Made by a program: the position numbers and the translations under genes. Positions 34,716 to 44,335 of a stretch of 64,000 bases of DNA are shown here, in pieces. Origin of the DNA: CAZKDV01 sp964551645 (GTDB lineage: Bacteria > Bacteroidota > Bacteroidia > Bacteroidales > DTU049); NCBI GenBank assembly GCA_964551645.1, contig CAZKDV010000002.1:1-64000 (forward strand), in the 5' to 3' direction. The first letter of the stretch is position 1; each line of letters opens with the position of its first letter. Under the pieces are notes generated by a model. It was given only the letters and a program-made list of their open reading frames with translations. It did no database searches and was not told the origin of the DNA.

Positions 34716-35684
34716 TCATTGAGACAGCATTAAATCGGCTAAAGCTATTGCCGCTATTGCTTCCATTATAACAGGAACACGCAAAGCAATGCAAACATCG
34801 TGTCGTCCTTTTATTTCTAATATATCAGTTTGATTTGTTTTTAGATTAAGCGTTTGTTGTTTTTTTGCAATACTTGGTGTTGGTTTTACAGCTACTCTAA
34901 ACACAATATTATTCCCGTTTGTAATGCCACCAACAATTCCTCCTGCATTATTTGTTGATGTTTGTCCTGCTTTAGAAATTATTGAATCATTATGCTCAAC
35001 ACCCGTCATATTTGCCGCCCGAAAACCTGCACCAAATTCAATCCCCTTGATTGCAGGCACTGAAAAAGCAAGATGACTTATCATAGATTCGGCTGAATTG
35101 AAAAAAGGCTCGCCCAAACCAATAGGAATATTTGCCACTTTACACTCAACAATACCTCCGATAGAATCATTATCTTCAATTGCTTTTTGTATTGCCATAT
35201 CAATATTCTGCATCCCTCCTGCTTCTATAAGTTTGCTATGAAAACTCATATCTTGACAAATTTTTTTTGCAACCACTCCGGCAGCAACCAAAGGTAATGT
35301 TAATCGGCCTGAAAAATGTCCACCACCTCTGACATCTGCAAATCCCTTGTACTTTACATTTGCAACAAAATCAGCATGACTAGGACGCGGAATATCAATT
35401 ATATCAGCATAATCTTCCTGTTTACAATTTTCATTTTTAAAGACTAAAGTAATTGGCGAAGCTGTTGAAAAGTTATTGTAAATACCACTAATAATTTGAG
35501 GAATATCGCTTTCTTTTCTTAAAGTTGTCCCAAGTCTTCCGCTTTTTCGTCTTTCAATATCACTTGCAAAATCGTCAATTCGTATCGGAATACCGGGCGG
35601 ACAACCGTCAATGGTAATACCAACAAACTCTCCGTGAGATTCGCCAAATATACTAATTCTGAAACTTGCTCCGAATGTATTCAT
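34716..35684 (-). CDS. aroC: Chorismate synthase
   Basis: A 322-residue enzyme that makes chorismate from EPSP with reduced FMN, the last shikimate-pathway step. Signature segments are SIFGESHGEFVGITIDGCPPG, ERRKSGR, RPSHADFV, DVRGGGHFSGRLT and the GGIVGGITNGNNIVFRVAVKPTPSI region near the C terminus. It is somewhat shorter than the ~350-360 residues of many homologues but has all major motifs. The frame is open 27 bases further upstream; the ATG at 35684 gives the family's standard N terminus (MNTFGASFRISIFGESHG). Converges on the flavin-protein gene. Confidence 0.94.
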   Translation of the reverse strand: MNTFGASFRISIFGESHGEFVGITIDGCPPGIPIRIDDFASDIERRKSGRLGTTLRKESDIPQIISGIYNNFSTASPITLVFKNENCKQEDYADIIDIPRPSHADFVANVKYKGFADVRGGGHFSGRLTLPLVAAGVVAKKICQDMSFHSKLIEAGGMQNIDMAIQKAIEDNDSIGGIVECKVANIPIGLGEPFFNSAESMISHLAFSVPAIKGIEFGAGFRAANMTGVEHNDSIISKAGQTSTNNAGGIVGGITNGNNIVFRVAVKPTPSIAKKQQTLNLKTNQTDILEIKGRHDVCIALRVPVIMEAIAAIALADLMLSQ

Positions 35685-35925
35685 ATTTGCAAAAACAATT
35701 AAAAACCTCAACTAAAATTATACAACTTTATGACTTTAGCAAAATTAATACTTTTTGAATTGCAAGCAAAAAGAATACTAAATAGCTTGATGCTTATTGT
35801 CGTTGACAACTCAAACCTTAGTAAAATTAGATAAAAATTACCCATATTCAGAAAAATAATTAAAAACGATAATCTCATTCCTCTAAAAATCAAGTATTAA
35901 AAGGAAAATTTAAGCAGGCAATTAG

Positions 35926-36158
35926 ATGAAAAAGGTGCTTACCCTTGAATATGGCTTTTCTAAAAGGCTTCTAACTAATATCACAAATACACACTTATTA
36001 TCAAGTATTTCACTAAAAAACCGCTTTATTTAATAATTGCTCAATTTTTGCTGATAACGTATTTTATTATTGTTTTTAATATAATGAGCATTGCTGATAC
36101 CGCAGAAGATATTGATGTTTTGAATGATTTAAAATTAGTAATTTTACACTTTTATTAA
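35926..36158 (+). other. Possible small frameshifted membrane-protein reading frame
   Basis: An ATG at 35926 opens a 36-codon frame that ends at a TAA near 36031. It overlaps a second frame (35979-36158) with no usual start that encodes a basic residue cluster, a transmembrane-like stretch (PLYLIIAQFLLITYFIIVF) and an acidic end. In the first frame 36015-36021 reads A AAA AAC, a classic -1 slippery heptamer. A -1 shift there enters exactly the second frame. In this A-rich genome that may be chance or mark a decayed gene. The rest of the 479-base gap (35685-35925) holds nothing I can support. Confidence 0.2.
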
Positions 36159-36163
36159 AAAAC

Positions 36164-39100
36164 ATGAAATCTGTTAGATTTGTTGCCTTGCTAATTTTTA
36201 TAAGTTGTTTCTCGCATTTGTCGTATTCTCAATTTTATAGTGGCTCACAAATGACTTTCGGAAAAAACAGAGTACAATATACTGAAGAAAAAATTTGGTC
36301 TTATTTCAGATTTTCTAAATACGATACTTATTTCTATCAGAACGGGAGAGAATTAGCAATAAACACGGCATTATATACAAATCAAGTTTTGACAAATATT
36401 GAAAACTCTTTTCAATATCCGATTGAAAATAAAATACAATTTATAATTTTCAATTCACTTTCTGACTTAAAACAAAGCAATATTGGTTTAGTAAAAGAAG
36501 ATGTTTTCAACATTGGAGGAGTTACACAGGTTATTGGGAACACGGTAGTTTTGTATTTTGACGGAAATTATCGCAATTTTGAAAGACAAATCAGAATAGG
36601 CATTGCTAAAATACTTGTAAATCAAATTTTTTATGGAGACCAATTAGCTTCTAATATTAAAAATTCTGCTTTTTTATTTTTAGCCGAATGGTATATAAAT
36701 GGCTTGGTAAGCTACATTGCTGATGATTGGAGTACGGAGTTTGACAATAAAGCACGAAATGGTTTTATTAACGGAGCATTTCAAAAATTTAATCATCTGA
36801 CTGCCGAAGAAGCGATAATTGCAGGACATTCGATATGGAAATTTGTAGATGATAGATATGGGGGAGATGTTATTCCTAATATAGTGTATATGACCAAAAT
36901 TAGCCGTAGCATTGAAAATGGCTTTATGTATGTTTTGGGCATGACTTTCAAAGAAGTTATCAAGGAGTGGGAAAAATATTATATTGACATTTATCATAGT
37001 GATGTCCAAAACCGCGATATGCCCCCAGTAGACTCACAAGTTTCGACCAAGAAGAACAAGTCGAAAGCTCATTTCCATTCCTTTGCTCGCAATCCCAGTA
37101 ATAGTTTAGTTGCTTACGCTACAGATAATTTGAATAAAAAAGAAATTTGGCTACAAGATTTTTCATCTCCAAAAAGAAAACGAATTTTTAAAATGGGACA
37201 TAAAGTTGATGAATTATCAGATTATTCGTACCCTCTGATTGCATGGCATCCAAGTGGAGAATTGCTTGCATTTTTGGTAGAGCAAAAAGGATTTATCAAA
37301 CTTTATTATTATATTTTGGAAACCAAAGCCATAGAAAAACAATCAGTTTTTGGAGTGGATAAAATTCATAGCATGGCATATTCTCCTGACGGAACTTCTT
37401 TGCTTGTATCGGCAACTATGAACGGACAATCAGATATATTTTTGTATCATTTACAATCAAAAACATTTGAACAAATAACGAAAGATATTTTCGATGACCA
37501 AAATCCAAGTTTTGTTTATGACGGAAAGTATATTGCATTTTCTTCTAATAGAATAAGCGACACGCTAACAATGAGCCGCGAAACTTTTATTCGAGATTAT
37601 TCGAAAAACATAGAGAAATCTAAATATTTTAGTGTTTTTTTGTATAATTATCATACTAAATCACCCATATTGTGGAGAATTACTGATGAAAGTATGTATG
37701 ATGCAGTTTATCCAACTACATTTACAAATAACTCAATTCAATTTCTTAGCAATAAAAACGGGATATTTAATAGATATATAGGTGTTTTGGATAGTACTAT
37801 AAGTCATGTTGATACAGTAATTCATTATAAATATTTTACAACAATTTCGCCTATAACAGATTATTTTGCTGATATTGAAGAACATTACACTAATGTTTCA
37901 GGAGATAAAATTTCAGAAATTCTGTATCAAAACAATGAATATTCTCTTTTTACATATTCCACAATTAAAAATACATTCAAAAATTCTTTAATGCCTACCA
38001 CTTTTCGCAAACACACTGACAGTTTTATAACAAGAGAAAGCAAAATAAGTGTAGATAGCGTATTTGAAGAAAACAAAAAACAAGTATATCCAATTCAACC
38101 GCTTGATTCTGGAAAAATTGATATTAACAATTTCATTTTTGAAACCATTACGCAGGAAAAAACTGATAGTATTGTCAAAAACAGCGATATTGAGAAGTCG
38201 CAAAAAGAAGACAGATTTACTTTGCCACAACAAAGAAATTATGATGTTGAATACTCAATCAATCAATTAATTAATCAAATTGACTATAATTACATTAATT
38301 ATTCATATCAACTATTTACAGGAGGCGGTCCTATATTTTTTGGTAATGGTTTAAACGCATTTTTGAAAGTTGGGGTTAATGATTTACTGGAAAATTATCG
38401 CTTGTTTGGTGGCGTTAGATTGTCATTTGATCTTCAAAACAACGAATATCTTATCGGTTTTGAAAATTACAAAAAAAGATTAAACAAACAATGGCTTTTC
38501 CATCGTCAGAGTAATGAAATTTCGTCAAATGCTTTTATGAAATATCGCCAGCATAGCGTGTTTTACATACTTACATATCCGTTTAACAATGTTTTTGCAA
38601 TTAAAAACTCATTTAGCTTGCGAAAAGATATTGTGCATTTTTTGTCTGTTGATTATCAGCACCTAAACGAAGCATCTCGCTTATCAGTTTTAGCAGGCAA
38701 TAAAACAGAATTAATTTTTGATAATACAAGAAATCCGCAAACAAATATATACTTTGGGACAAGAGGAAAACTATGGGTTGAATATTATCAAGGGATTTTA
38801 GAAAAAGAAGACAATTTAATTGTTGCCGGAATTGATGTTAGACATTACATCCCTTTGCACAAAAACTTTATTTGGGCAAATCGCTTTGCATCAAGTACTT
38901 CTTTTGGCACAACAAAACTTATTTATTATATGGGTGGTGTTGACAATTGGCTTATTCCTAAATTTAACGAAAAAATAAATGTGCCTTTTGACAAAAATTA
39001 TACTTATCAAACAATTGCAAGCAATATGAGAGGTTTTACTCAAAACATACGCAATGGCAATAGCTTTACACTTATAAATAGCGAGTTTCGTTTTCCTTTA

Positions 39101-39418
39101 TTTCGTTATTTTTACAACAGACCTTTGCGTTCACAGGTTCTGAATAATTTTCAAATTGTTGCTTTTGGAGATATTGGTACTGCTTGGGAAGGTTGGAATC
39201 CATTTTCGGAAAATAACAGTCTTTTCACCAGCACTATTGAACAAAAACCGATTACTGTTATTGTTAAACGACAAAAAAATCCTATAGTCGGAGGTTTTGG
39301 TCCCGGTTTAAGAACTACATTATTCGGATATTTTATTCGCTTAGATTATGCTTGGGGAGTTGAAGACGGCAAAATTGGAAAACCGATTTTTTATTTTTCA
39401 CTCAGTCTTGATTTTTAA
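36164..39418 (+). CDS. Secreted three-module protein: peptidase-MA-like, TolB-type propeller, C-terminal barrel
   Basis: A 1084-residue exported protein with a signal peptide (ALLIFISCFSHLSYSQ). Residues ~30-280 resemble the gluzincin/peptidase MA fold, but where an HExxH zinc motif is expected the sequence is FLAEWYINGLVSYIADD, so it is probably inactive. Residues ~300-600 contain repeated TolB/WD-type propeller blades (PLIAWHPSGELLAFLVE, SMAYSPDGTSLLVSA, PSFVYDGKYIAFSSNRIS). The last ~340 residues are aromatic beta-strands resembling the BamA/surface-antigen type barrel (GFGPGLRTTLFGYFIRLDYAWG) and end FSLSLDF, with the terminal Phe usual for outer-membrane barrels. Function unknown; it may bind proteins or glycans at the surface. 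Confidence 0.75.
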   Translation: MKSVRFVALLIFISCFSHLSYSQFYSGSQMTFGKNRVQYTEEKIWSYFRFSKYDTYFYQNGRELAINTALYTNQVLTNIENSFQYPIENKIQFIIFNSLSDLKQSNIGLVKEDVFNIGGVTQVIGNTVVLYFDGNYRNFERQIRIGIAKILVNQIFYGDQLASNIKNSAFLFLAEWYINGLVSYIADDWSTEFDNKARNGFINGAFQKFNHLTAEEAIIAGHSIWKFVDDRYGGDVIPNIVYMTKISRSIENGFMYVLGMTFKEVIKEWEKYYIDIYHSDVQNRDMPPVDSQVSTKKNKSKAHFHSFARNPSNSLVAYATDNLNKKEIWLQDFSSPKRKRIFKMGHKVDELSDYSYPLIAWHPSGELLAFLVEQKGFIKLYYYILETKAIEKQSVFGVDKIHSMAYSPDGTSLLVSATMNGQSDIFLYHLQSKTFEQITKDIFDDQNPSFVYDGKYIAFSSNRISDTLTMSRETFIRDYSKNIEKSKYFSVFLYNYHTKSPILWRITDESMYDAVYPTTFTNNSIQFLSNKNGIFNRYIGVLDSTISHVDTVIHYKYFTTISPITDYFADIEEHYTNVSGDKISEILYQNNEYSLFTYSTIKNTFKNSLMPTTFRKHTDSFITRESKISVDSVFEENKKQVYPIQPLDSGKIDINNFIFETITQEKTDSIVKNSDIEKSQKEDRFTLPQQRNYDVEYSINQLINQIDYNYINYSYQLFTGGGPIFFGNGLNAFLKVGVNDLLENYRLFGGVRLSFDLQNNEYLIGFENYKKRLNKQWLFHRQSNEISSNAFMKYRQHSVFYILTYPFNNVFAIKNSFSLRKDIVHFLSVDYQHLNEASRLSVLAGNKTELIFDNTRNPQTNIYFGTRGKLWVEYYQGILEKEDNLIVAGIDVRHYIPLHKNFIWANRFASSTSFGTTKLIYYMGGVDNWLIPKFNEKINVPFDKNYTYQTIASNMRGFTQNIRNGNSFTLINSEFRFPLFRYFYNRPLRSQVLNNFQIVAFGDIGTAWEGWNPFSENNSLFTSTIEQKPITVIVKRQKNPIVGGFGPGLRTTLFGYFIRLDYAWGVEDGKIGKPIFYFSLSLDF

Positions 39419-39427
39419 TTTATTATA

Positions 39428-40615
39428 ATGTTATTAACAAAGCAATTATTACAAAAAGTTTGTGAAAAATCAAATACTTTCATTAACGACAGAAGGCATT
39501 TTCACGAAAATCCCGAACTGTCAGGAAATGAATATCAGACAAAAGAATACATATTGTCTCGACTGCAAGAAATAGGAATTTCGGATATAAAAACATTTAA
39601 AAATTTAGGAATAGCTGCAAATATACACGGAGCAAAAAGCGGAAAAGTAGTCGGAATACGCGCAGATATGGACGCTTTGCCCATACCAGAAGAAAATCAA
39701 GTTCCTTATGCTTCCAAAAACAAAGGAGTAATGCATGCATGTGGACACGATGCTCACATGGCAATTTTGCTTGGGCTAGCCGAAGTTTTGTACGAAAATA
39801 AAGATAAATTTGAGGGAGTGGTTAAACTGGTTTTTCAACCTTCAGAAGAGGTATTGCCGGGTGGCGCCGTACAAATGATTAATGAAGGAGTGTTAGAAAA
39901 TCCTAAAGTTAATTATATGTTGGCACTTCATGTTTTACCCGAAATGAATGTCGGGAAAGTTGGCTTTCGTCAAGGAATGTATATGGCTTCAAGTGATGAA
40001 TTGCACCTTAGCGTTAAAGGCAAAGGCGGACATGCGGCATTTCCTAATTTAGTCAATAATCCCTTGCTTTGTGCTGCAAAAATCATTACATCTATACATC
40101 AAGATGCAAAAGAGCTTATGCCAAATACGGTTCCATTCGTTTTGCAATTTGGCAGATTTATAGCTGAAGGACGCACTAATATTATTCCTGAGGAAGCAAA
40201 AGTGGAAGGTACTTTTCGCACCTTTGATGAAAAGTGCAGAAACAAAGTACACGAATTGATATATAAAACAGTTCAAAAATATTCGGAAAAGTTTGGCACC
40301 ACATCAGACATGAATATTGTTAAAGGTTATCAGGTAGTTCATAATGACGAGCAGATAACAGAGCAAATTCAAAACAATGCAATATTGCATTTAGGGTCGC
40401 AATTTGTTGAAGATTTGCCTTTACGCATGACGAGTGATGATTTTGCTGCTTATAGTCATATTGTGCCTTCTTGTTATTTTCGTATAGGTGTTAAAAATAA
40501 TAATAGCAATTTAGTACGAAACTTACATACTCCTCTTTTTGATATAGATGAAACAGCCCTTATCACGGGAGTACAGACAATGCTAATAGCAATTGCCACT
40601 TGCTTATCTAATTGA
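39428..40615 (+). CDS. M20 family metallo-amidohydrolase
   Basis: A 395-residue peptidase-family M20D enzyme (N-acyl-amino-acid amidohydrolase/hippurate hydrolase type). Hallmarks: RRHFHENPELSGNEYQT, GIRADMDALPIPE (catalytic Asp region), MHACGHDAHMAILLG (metal-binding His), QPSEEVLPGG (Glu pair) and GGHAAFPNLVNNP in the dimerisation domain. These enzymes hydrolyse N-acyl amino acids or small peptides with a metal pair. No signal peptide is present, so it should be cytoplasmic. It lies 9 bases after the preceding gene and 6 before mqnC, suggesting one transcript. Confidence 0.9.
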   Translation: MLLTKQLLQKVCEKSNTFINDRRHFHENPELSGNEYQTKEYILSRLQEIGISDIKTFKNLGIAANIHGAKSGKVVGIRADMDALPIPEENQVPYASKNKGVMHACGHDAHMAILLGLAEVLYENKDKFEGVVKLVFQPSEEVLPGGAVQMINEGVLENPKVNYMLALHVLPEMNVGKVGFRQGMYMASSDELHLSVKGKGGHAAFPNLVNNPLLCAAKIITSIHQDAKELMPNTVPFVLQFGRFIAEGRTNIIPEEAKVEGTFRTFDEKCRNKVHELIYKTVQKYSEKFGTTSDMNIVKGYQVVHNDEQITEQIQNNAILHLGSQFVEDLPLRMTSDDFAAYSHIVPSCYFRIGVKNNNSNLVRNLHTPLFDIDETALITGVQTMLIAIATCLSN

Positions 40616-40621
40616 TTATTT

Positions 40622-41725
40622 ATGAATATTTTAACTCAGTTTCAGATTGACACTTTTAAAAAATTAGAAGATATAGATAGTGATATTTTATTGCAAGATA
40701 TTTCAAAATTATATCATAAGACTTCTTTGCCTGTCCTTATGGCTGAAGCACACAAAGTGCGAACCAAAATGCACAATGATAATGTAGTAACATATTTGAT
40801 AGACAGAAACATCAATATCACTAATGTTTGTTTCTCTTTTTGCTCGTTTTGCAATTTTTGCACCTCTAAGAATAGTGAAAATGCTTTTATTACAAATATC
40901 GATCAATATAAAGAAAAGATTGAAGAATTGTATGCACTTGGCGGAAATCAAGTATTACTCCAAGGAGGAATGCACCCCGATTTGGGATTGTCGTTTTATA
41001 CAGATTTGTTTAAAGAGCTAAAGAACTTATTCCCCGACCTTTATATCCACTCTCTAAGCCCATCAGAAATTTATTTTCTTTCTCAAAAGGAGAATTTGCC
41101 AATTGAGCAAGTTTTATTAAAGCTGAAAGAAGCAGGATTAGACAGTCTTCCCGGTGGTGGTGCTGAAATATTAGATGATGAAATTCGCAAAAAATTATCT
41201 CCACTGAAAGTAAGTGCATTTGATTGGCTGAATGTAATGCAACTTGCTCAACAACTTGATATTGACACGACTGCAACTATGATGTTTGGACATATTGAAA
41301 CGATTGAACAAAGACTAAATCATATTTTGCTTATTAGACAAACTCAAAGCCGAAAGCCATCGCATAGTGCAGGCTTTTCGTCATTCATTCCATGGACTTT
41401 CCAAGCAAACAACACCCGACTGCAAAAAGAAACGCAAAAACAATTTATAGTCCGTACGCATGAATATCTAAAAACTATTGCTATTGCAAGGATAGTGCTA
41501 CAAAATGTGCCTAACATTCAGGCTTCGTGGCTAACTGCAGGTTTTGAAACAGCTATGCTTTCGCTTCATGCCGGAGCAAATGATTTGGGGAGTATAATGT
41601 TAGAAGAAAATGTAGTAGCTTCCACAGGATTAAAACGCAAAATGAGTATAGAACAAATTGAAACTCTAATAACAGAAAGTGGATTTATTCCTAAAAAAAG
41701 AAATCAAAAATTTGAGTCCTTGTAG
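40622..41725 (+). CDS. mqnC: Cyclic dehypoxanthinyl futalosine synthase (radical SAM)
   Basis: A 367-residue radical SAM enzyme of the futalosine menaquinone pathway that cyclises dehypoxanthine futalosine. The iron-sulfur cysteines are C70, C74 and C77 (NVCFSFCSFC, CX3CX2C). Further signatures: QVLLQGGMHPDLGLSFY, LDSLPGGGAEIL, TTATMMFGHIET and SSFIPWTFQANNT, which separate MqnC from MqnE. It shows that this organism makes menaquinone by the futalosine route rather than the classical men pathway. No other mqn gene is in the window. Converges on a lipoprotein gene. Confidence 0.9.
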   Translation: MNILTQFQIDTFKKLEDIDSDILLQDISKLYHKTSLPVLMAEAHKVRTKMHNDNVVTYLIDRNINITNVCFSFCSFCNFCTSKNSENAFITNIDQYKEKIEELYALGGNQVLLQGGMHPDLGLSFYTDLFKELKNLFPDLYIHSLSPSEIYFLSQKENLPIEQVLLKLKEAGLDSLPGGGAEILDDEIRKKLSPLKVSAFDWLNVMQLAQQLDIDTTATMMFGHIETIEQRLNHILLIRQTQSRKPSHSAGFSSFIPWTFQANNTRLQKETQKQFIVRTHEYLKTIAIARIVLQNVPNIQASWLTAGFETAMLSLHAGANDLGSIMLEENVVASTGLKRKMSIEQIETLITESGFIPKKRNQKFESL

Positions 41726-41742
41726 TAAAAAAGAAACCCTTT

Positions 41743-42090
41743 CTAATTAATAAAAACAGATTTCTTAACTTCTTTTCCTTTTTCCAAACGAATGCTTGTA
41801 GTTCCAGTCATTTCTTCATTGCCAAACTCATCAACTGTCCATGCAAGCACATCTAAAATTGCTTCGTTTTTAAAAGTATGACTAAATGCTCCATTTTTAT
41901 CTGTTTGTCCAAACACATTAATATCATGCTTATATAGCTTAACTCTTGCGTTAGGAACTGTTTGTATTGTGTCGGAAGCTAATTTAACTACTACAACAGC
42001 TTTGATGTCATTATCTTTTTTGCAAGAAAACAATAAATGTGTTGCTATTCCAAAAGCAATAAATAAAAAAATGAAAAACACTCGTTTCAT
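41743..42090 (-). CDS. Lipoprotein with carboxypeptidase-regulatory-like fold, unknown function
   Basis: A 115-residue protein with a lipoprotein signal (FLFIAFGIATHLLFSC, Cys as the lipidation site). The mature ~95 residues read like a single beta-sandwich of the carboxypeptidase-regulatory-like type (NARVKLYKHDINVFGQTDKNGAFSHTF, LDVLAWTVDEFGNEEMTGTTSI). It is likely anchored in the outer or inner membrane. The ATG at 42090 is chosen because the preceding 11 codons of open frame disrupt the signal peptide pattern. Function unknown. Confidence 0.7.
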   Translation of the reverse strand: MKRVFFIFLFIAFGIATHLLFSCKKDNDIKAVVVVKLASDTIQTVPNARVKLYKHDINVFGQTDKNGAFSHTFKNEAILDVLAWTVDEFGNEEMTGTTSIRLEKGKEVKKSVFIN

Positions 42091-42164
42091 AACAATAAAT
42101 ATTTTCAATTTGCAATAATACAATAAATATTGCTAATTTGTATTAATATAAACGCAAAAATAAG

Positions 42165-42172
42165 TAATTTTG
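42165..42172 (+). promoter_or_regulatory. Candidate -7 element of the cyclophilin-pheS-queD run
   Basis: TAATTTTG ends 18 bases before the ATG at 42191. TTTG at 42137-42140 is a possible -33 box, though the 24-base spacer is long. Confidence 0.4.
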
Positions 42173-42190
42173 TAGCAAATTTTCAAAAAT

Positions 42191-42844
42191 ATGAAAAAAA
42201 CATTTTTATTAATTCTCAATATCATTTTTGTTATGACTCTGACAGCTCAAGAAAAAGAAACTAAGGTTCAAATTTCAACCCAATACGGAAATATAGTTAT
42301 TAAGCTATATAACAACACTCCTCTGCATAGAGATAATTTTATCAAATTGGTTGAAGACGGTTTTTATGAAGATTTATTATTTCACAGAGTAATTAATAGT
42401 TTTATGATACAAGGTGGCGATCCCGAAAGCCGAAATGCCGCACCCGGCAAAATGCTTGGCGGAAGCGGTCCCGGATATACCGTACCTGCCGAATTTAAAG
42501 CCGAAAACTTTCACAAAAAAGGAGCAGTTGCCGGAGCCAGACTACCTGATAATATTAATCCGAAAAAAGAAAGTTCGGGTTCTCAATTCTATATTGTGCA
42601 AGGCAGAGCTTTTTCAGATATGGAATTAAATCAAATGGAAAAAAGCACAGGAGTTAAATATACAGCCGAACAACGCAATGTTTATAAAACTATTGGTGGC
42701 ACTCCTCATCTTGATAATGGATATACCGTTTTTGGCGAAGTTGTTGAAGGGCTTGATGTTGTGGACAAAATTGCAGCCGCAAAAACTGTTAGAGGCGATA
42801 GACCACTTGAAGATATAAAAATGAAAATGAAAATTATTCAATAA
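42191..42844 (+). CDS. Exported cyclophilin-type peptidyl-prolyl isomerase
   Basis: A 217-residue PPIase with an N-terminal signal peptide (FLLILNIIFVMTLTAQ), so it acts in the periplasm. The cyclophilin active site is recognisable: LLFHRVINSFMIQGGDP (catalytic Arg and Phe/Met/Gln), GSQFYIVQG and TVFGEVVEGLDVVDKIA. An insertion between the two halves (DMELNQMEKSTGVKYTAEQ) is common in Bacteroidota homologues. It assists folding of exported proteins. Followed by pheS after 10 bases and probably cotranscribed. Confidence 0.92.
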   Translation: MKKTFLLILNIIFVMTLTAQEKETKVQISTQYGNIVIKLYNNTPLHRDNFIKLVEDGFYEDLLFHRVINSFMIQGGDPESRNAAPGKMLGGSGPGYTVPAEFKAENFHKKGAVAGARLPDNINPKKESSGSQFYIVQGRAFSDMELNQMEKSTGVKYTAEQRNVYKTIGGTPHLDNGYTVFGEVVEGLDVVDKIAAAKTVRGDRPLEDIKMKMKIIQ

Positions 42845-42854
42845 TAAAATATAT

Positions 42855-43883
42855 ATGCAATTTGATATAGAATCTGTTAAAAAACAAATTATTGAATATA
42901 AAGTGTTAGATGCTAAAACACTTGAAGATTTTCGTATTGCATTTTTAAGCAAAAACGGAATAGTTTCAAAAATGTTTGAGGCTTTTAAAACACTTGAACC
43001 CGATTTGAAGAAGAAATTTGGACAAGACTTAAATTTGTTAAAGAAGTTTACTCAAGACACCTATGATAATCATAAACAAACTATTACTGAGGCTTCAAGC
43101 ACAATAGCAAGTTTGGAATTAGATTTGAGCTTGCCCGTAAATTTCCAATACGAAGGAAGTCGTCATCCAATTTCAATTGTTAGCAATCGAATAATTGACA
43201 TTTTTCTAACTATGGGTTTTACAATAGCTCATGGTCCCGAAATTGAAGATGATTGGCATAATTTTTCTGCTTTAAATTTTCCTCCCGACCATCCGGCAAG
43301 AGATATGCAAGATACTTTCTTTATTGAAAAAAATCCTGATATTGCACTTAGAACGCACACTTCTTCCGTTCAAATTAGAGTGATGGAAAGCACAAAACCA
43401 CCCATTAGAAAAATATTTCCCGGCAGAGTTTACAGAAATGAGGCTGTTTCTGCCCGTTCACACTGCTTTTTTCATCAAATCGAAGGTTTGTATATTGACG
43501 AAAATGTTTCTTTTATTGACTTAAAACAAACTTTATTGCATTTTGCCCGAGAACTGTTTTCTGATTCAACTCAAATTAGGCTACGACCATCATATTTTCC
43601 GTTTACCGAACCCTCAGCCGAAATGGATATTTCGTGCAATCTGTGCCACGGCAAAGGTTGTCAGTTTTGTAAATATACAGGCTGGGTTGAAGTTTTAGGA
43701 TGCGGTATGGTTGACCCCAATGTTCTTGAAAATTGCAATATATCGCCAGATGAATATACAGGTTTTGCATTTGGTTTGGGCGTAGAGCGAATAACTAATC
43801 TTTTGTTTTCCGTCAAAGATTTACGATTTTTCTCAGAAAATGATGTTCGTTTTCTAAAACAATTTGGAACAGTTTTATATTAG
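42855..43883 (+). CDS. pheS: Phenylalanine-tRNA ligase alpha subunit
   Basis: A 342-residue class II synthetase subunit. The N-terminal coiled coil (residues ~1-90) is followed by the catalytic core: HGPEIEDDWHNFSALNFPPDHPARDMQDTF, LRTHTSSVQIRVM (motif 1-2 region), GRVYRNEAVSARSHCFFHQIEG (motif 2) and FGLGVERITNLLF (motif 3). A CNLCHGKGCQFCKYTGW cysteine-rich insert near residue 260 looks like a zinc-binding loop, known in some bacterial PheS. The beta subunit gene pheT is not adjacent. Sits tightly between the cyclophilin and queD genes. Confidence 0.95.
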   Translation: MQFDIESVKKQIIEYKVLDAKTLEDFRIAFLSKNGIVSKMFEAFKTLEPDLKKKFGQDLNLLKKFTQDTYDNHKQTITEASSTIASLELDLSLPVNFQYEGSRHPISIVSNRIIDIFLTMGFTIAHGPEIEDDWHNFSALNFPPDHPARDMQDTFFIEKNPDIALRTHTSSVQIRVMESTKPPIRKIFPGRVYRNEAVSARSHCFFHQIEGLYIDENVSFIDLKQTLLHFARELFSDSTQIRLRPSYFPFTEPSAEMDISCNLCHGKGCQFCKYTGWVEVLGCGMVDPNVLENCNISPDEYTGFAFGLGVERITNLLFSVKDLRFFSENDVRFLKQFGTVLY

Positions 43884-43885
43884 AT

Positions 43886-44335
43886 ATGAACAACTATTTG
43901 ACAATCACAAAGATATTTAACATTGAGATGGCTCATGCTTTGTGGAATTACAATGGCAAATGTCGGCATGTACACGGACATTCTTATGTGCTTCATGTAA
44001 CAATCGGAGGAAAACCAATAAACCAAACAGCTCATCCAAATGACGGTATGCTTATGGACTTTACAGATTTGAAAAAAATAATTAAAGAACATATTGTCAA
44101 TGTATTTGACCACACTTTAGTTTTAAATGCAAATGCCAACTCTCATAATTTAATTCCAGAAACACCACCTTTTGACAACATCATCAAAGTGCCTTTTCAG
44201 CCCACATGTGAAAATTTGACACTGCATTTTGCCAAAATACTGCAAAAGTTCCTTCCAAAACATGTTGTTTTACACGGACTAACTTTATATGAAACTGCAA
44301 GCGCTTATGTTAAGTGGGAAAATCCGCTTGTTTAA
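43886..44335 (+). CDS. queD: 6-carboxytetrahydropterin synthase-like protein
   Basis: A 149-residue member of the PTPS/QueD family. Zinc ligands are present in MAHALWNY and HVHGHSYVL, the catalytic Cys in GKCRHVHGH, and further conserved residues in FDHTLVLN and LTLYETASAYVKW. QueD makes 6-carboxytetrahydropterin in queuosine synthesis. Paralogues can serve other pterin routes, so the exact product is a family-level inference. It starts 3 bases after pheS. Its 3' end is overlapped by the start of the next gene. Confidence 0.9.
   Translation: MNNYLTITKIFNIEMAHALWNYNGKCRHVHGHSYVLHVTIGGKPINQTAHPNDGMLMDFTDLKKIIKEHIVNVFDHTLVLNANANSHNLIPETPPFDNIIKVPFQPTCENLTLHFAKILQKFLPKHVVLHGLTLYETASAYVKWENPLV

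Noticed and set aside
35708..35893. 61-codon minus-strand frame upstream of aroC
   Set aside because: No recognisable domain, no promoter, and composition like the surrounding AT-rich gap.
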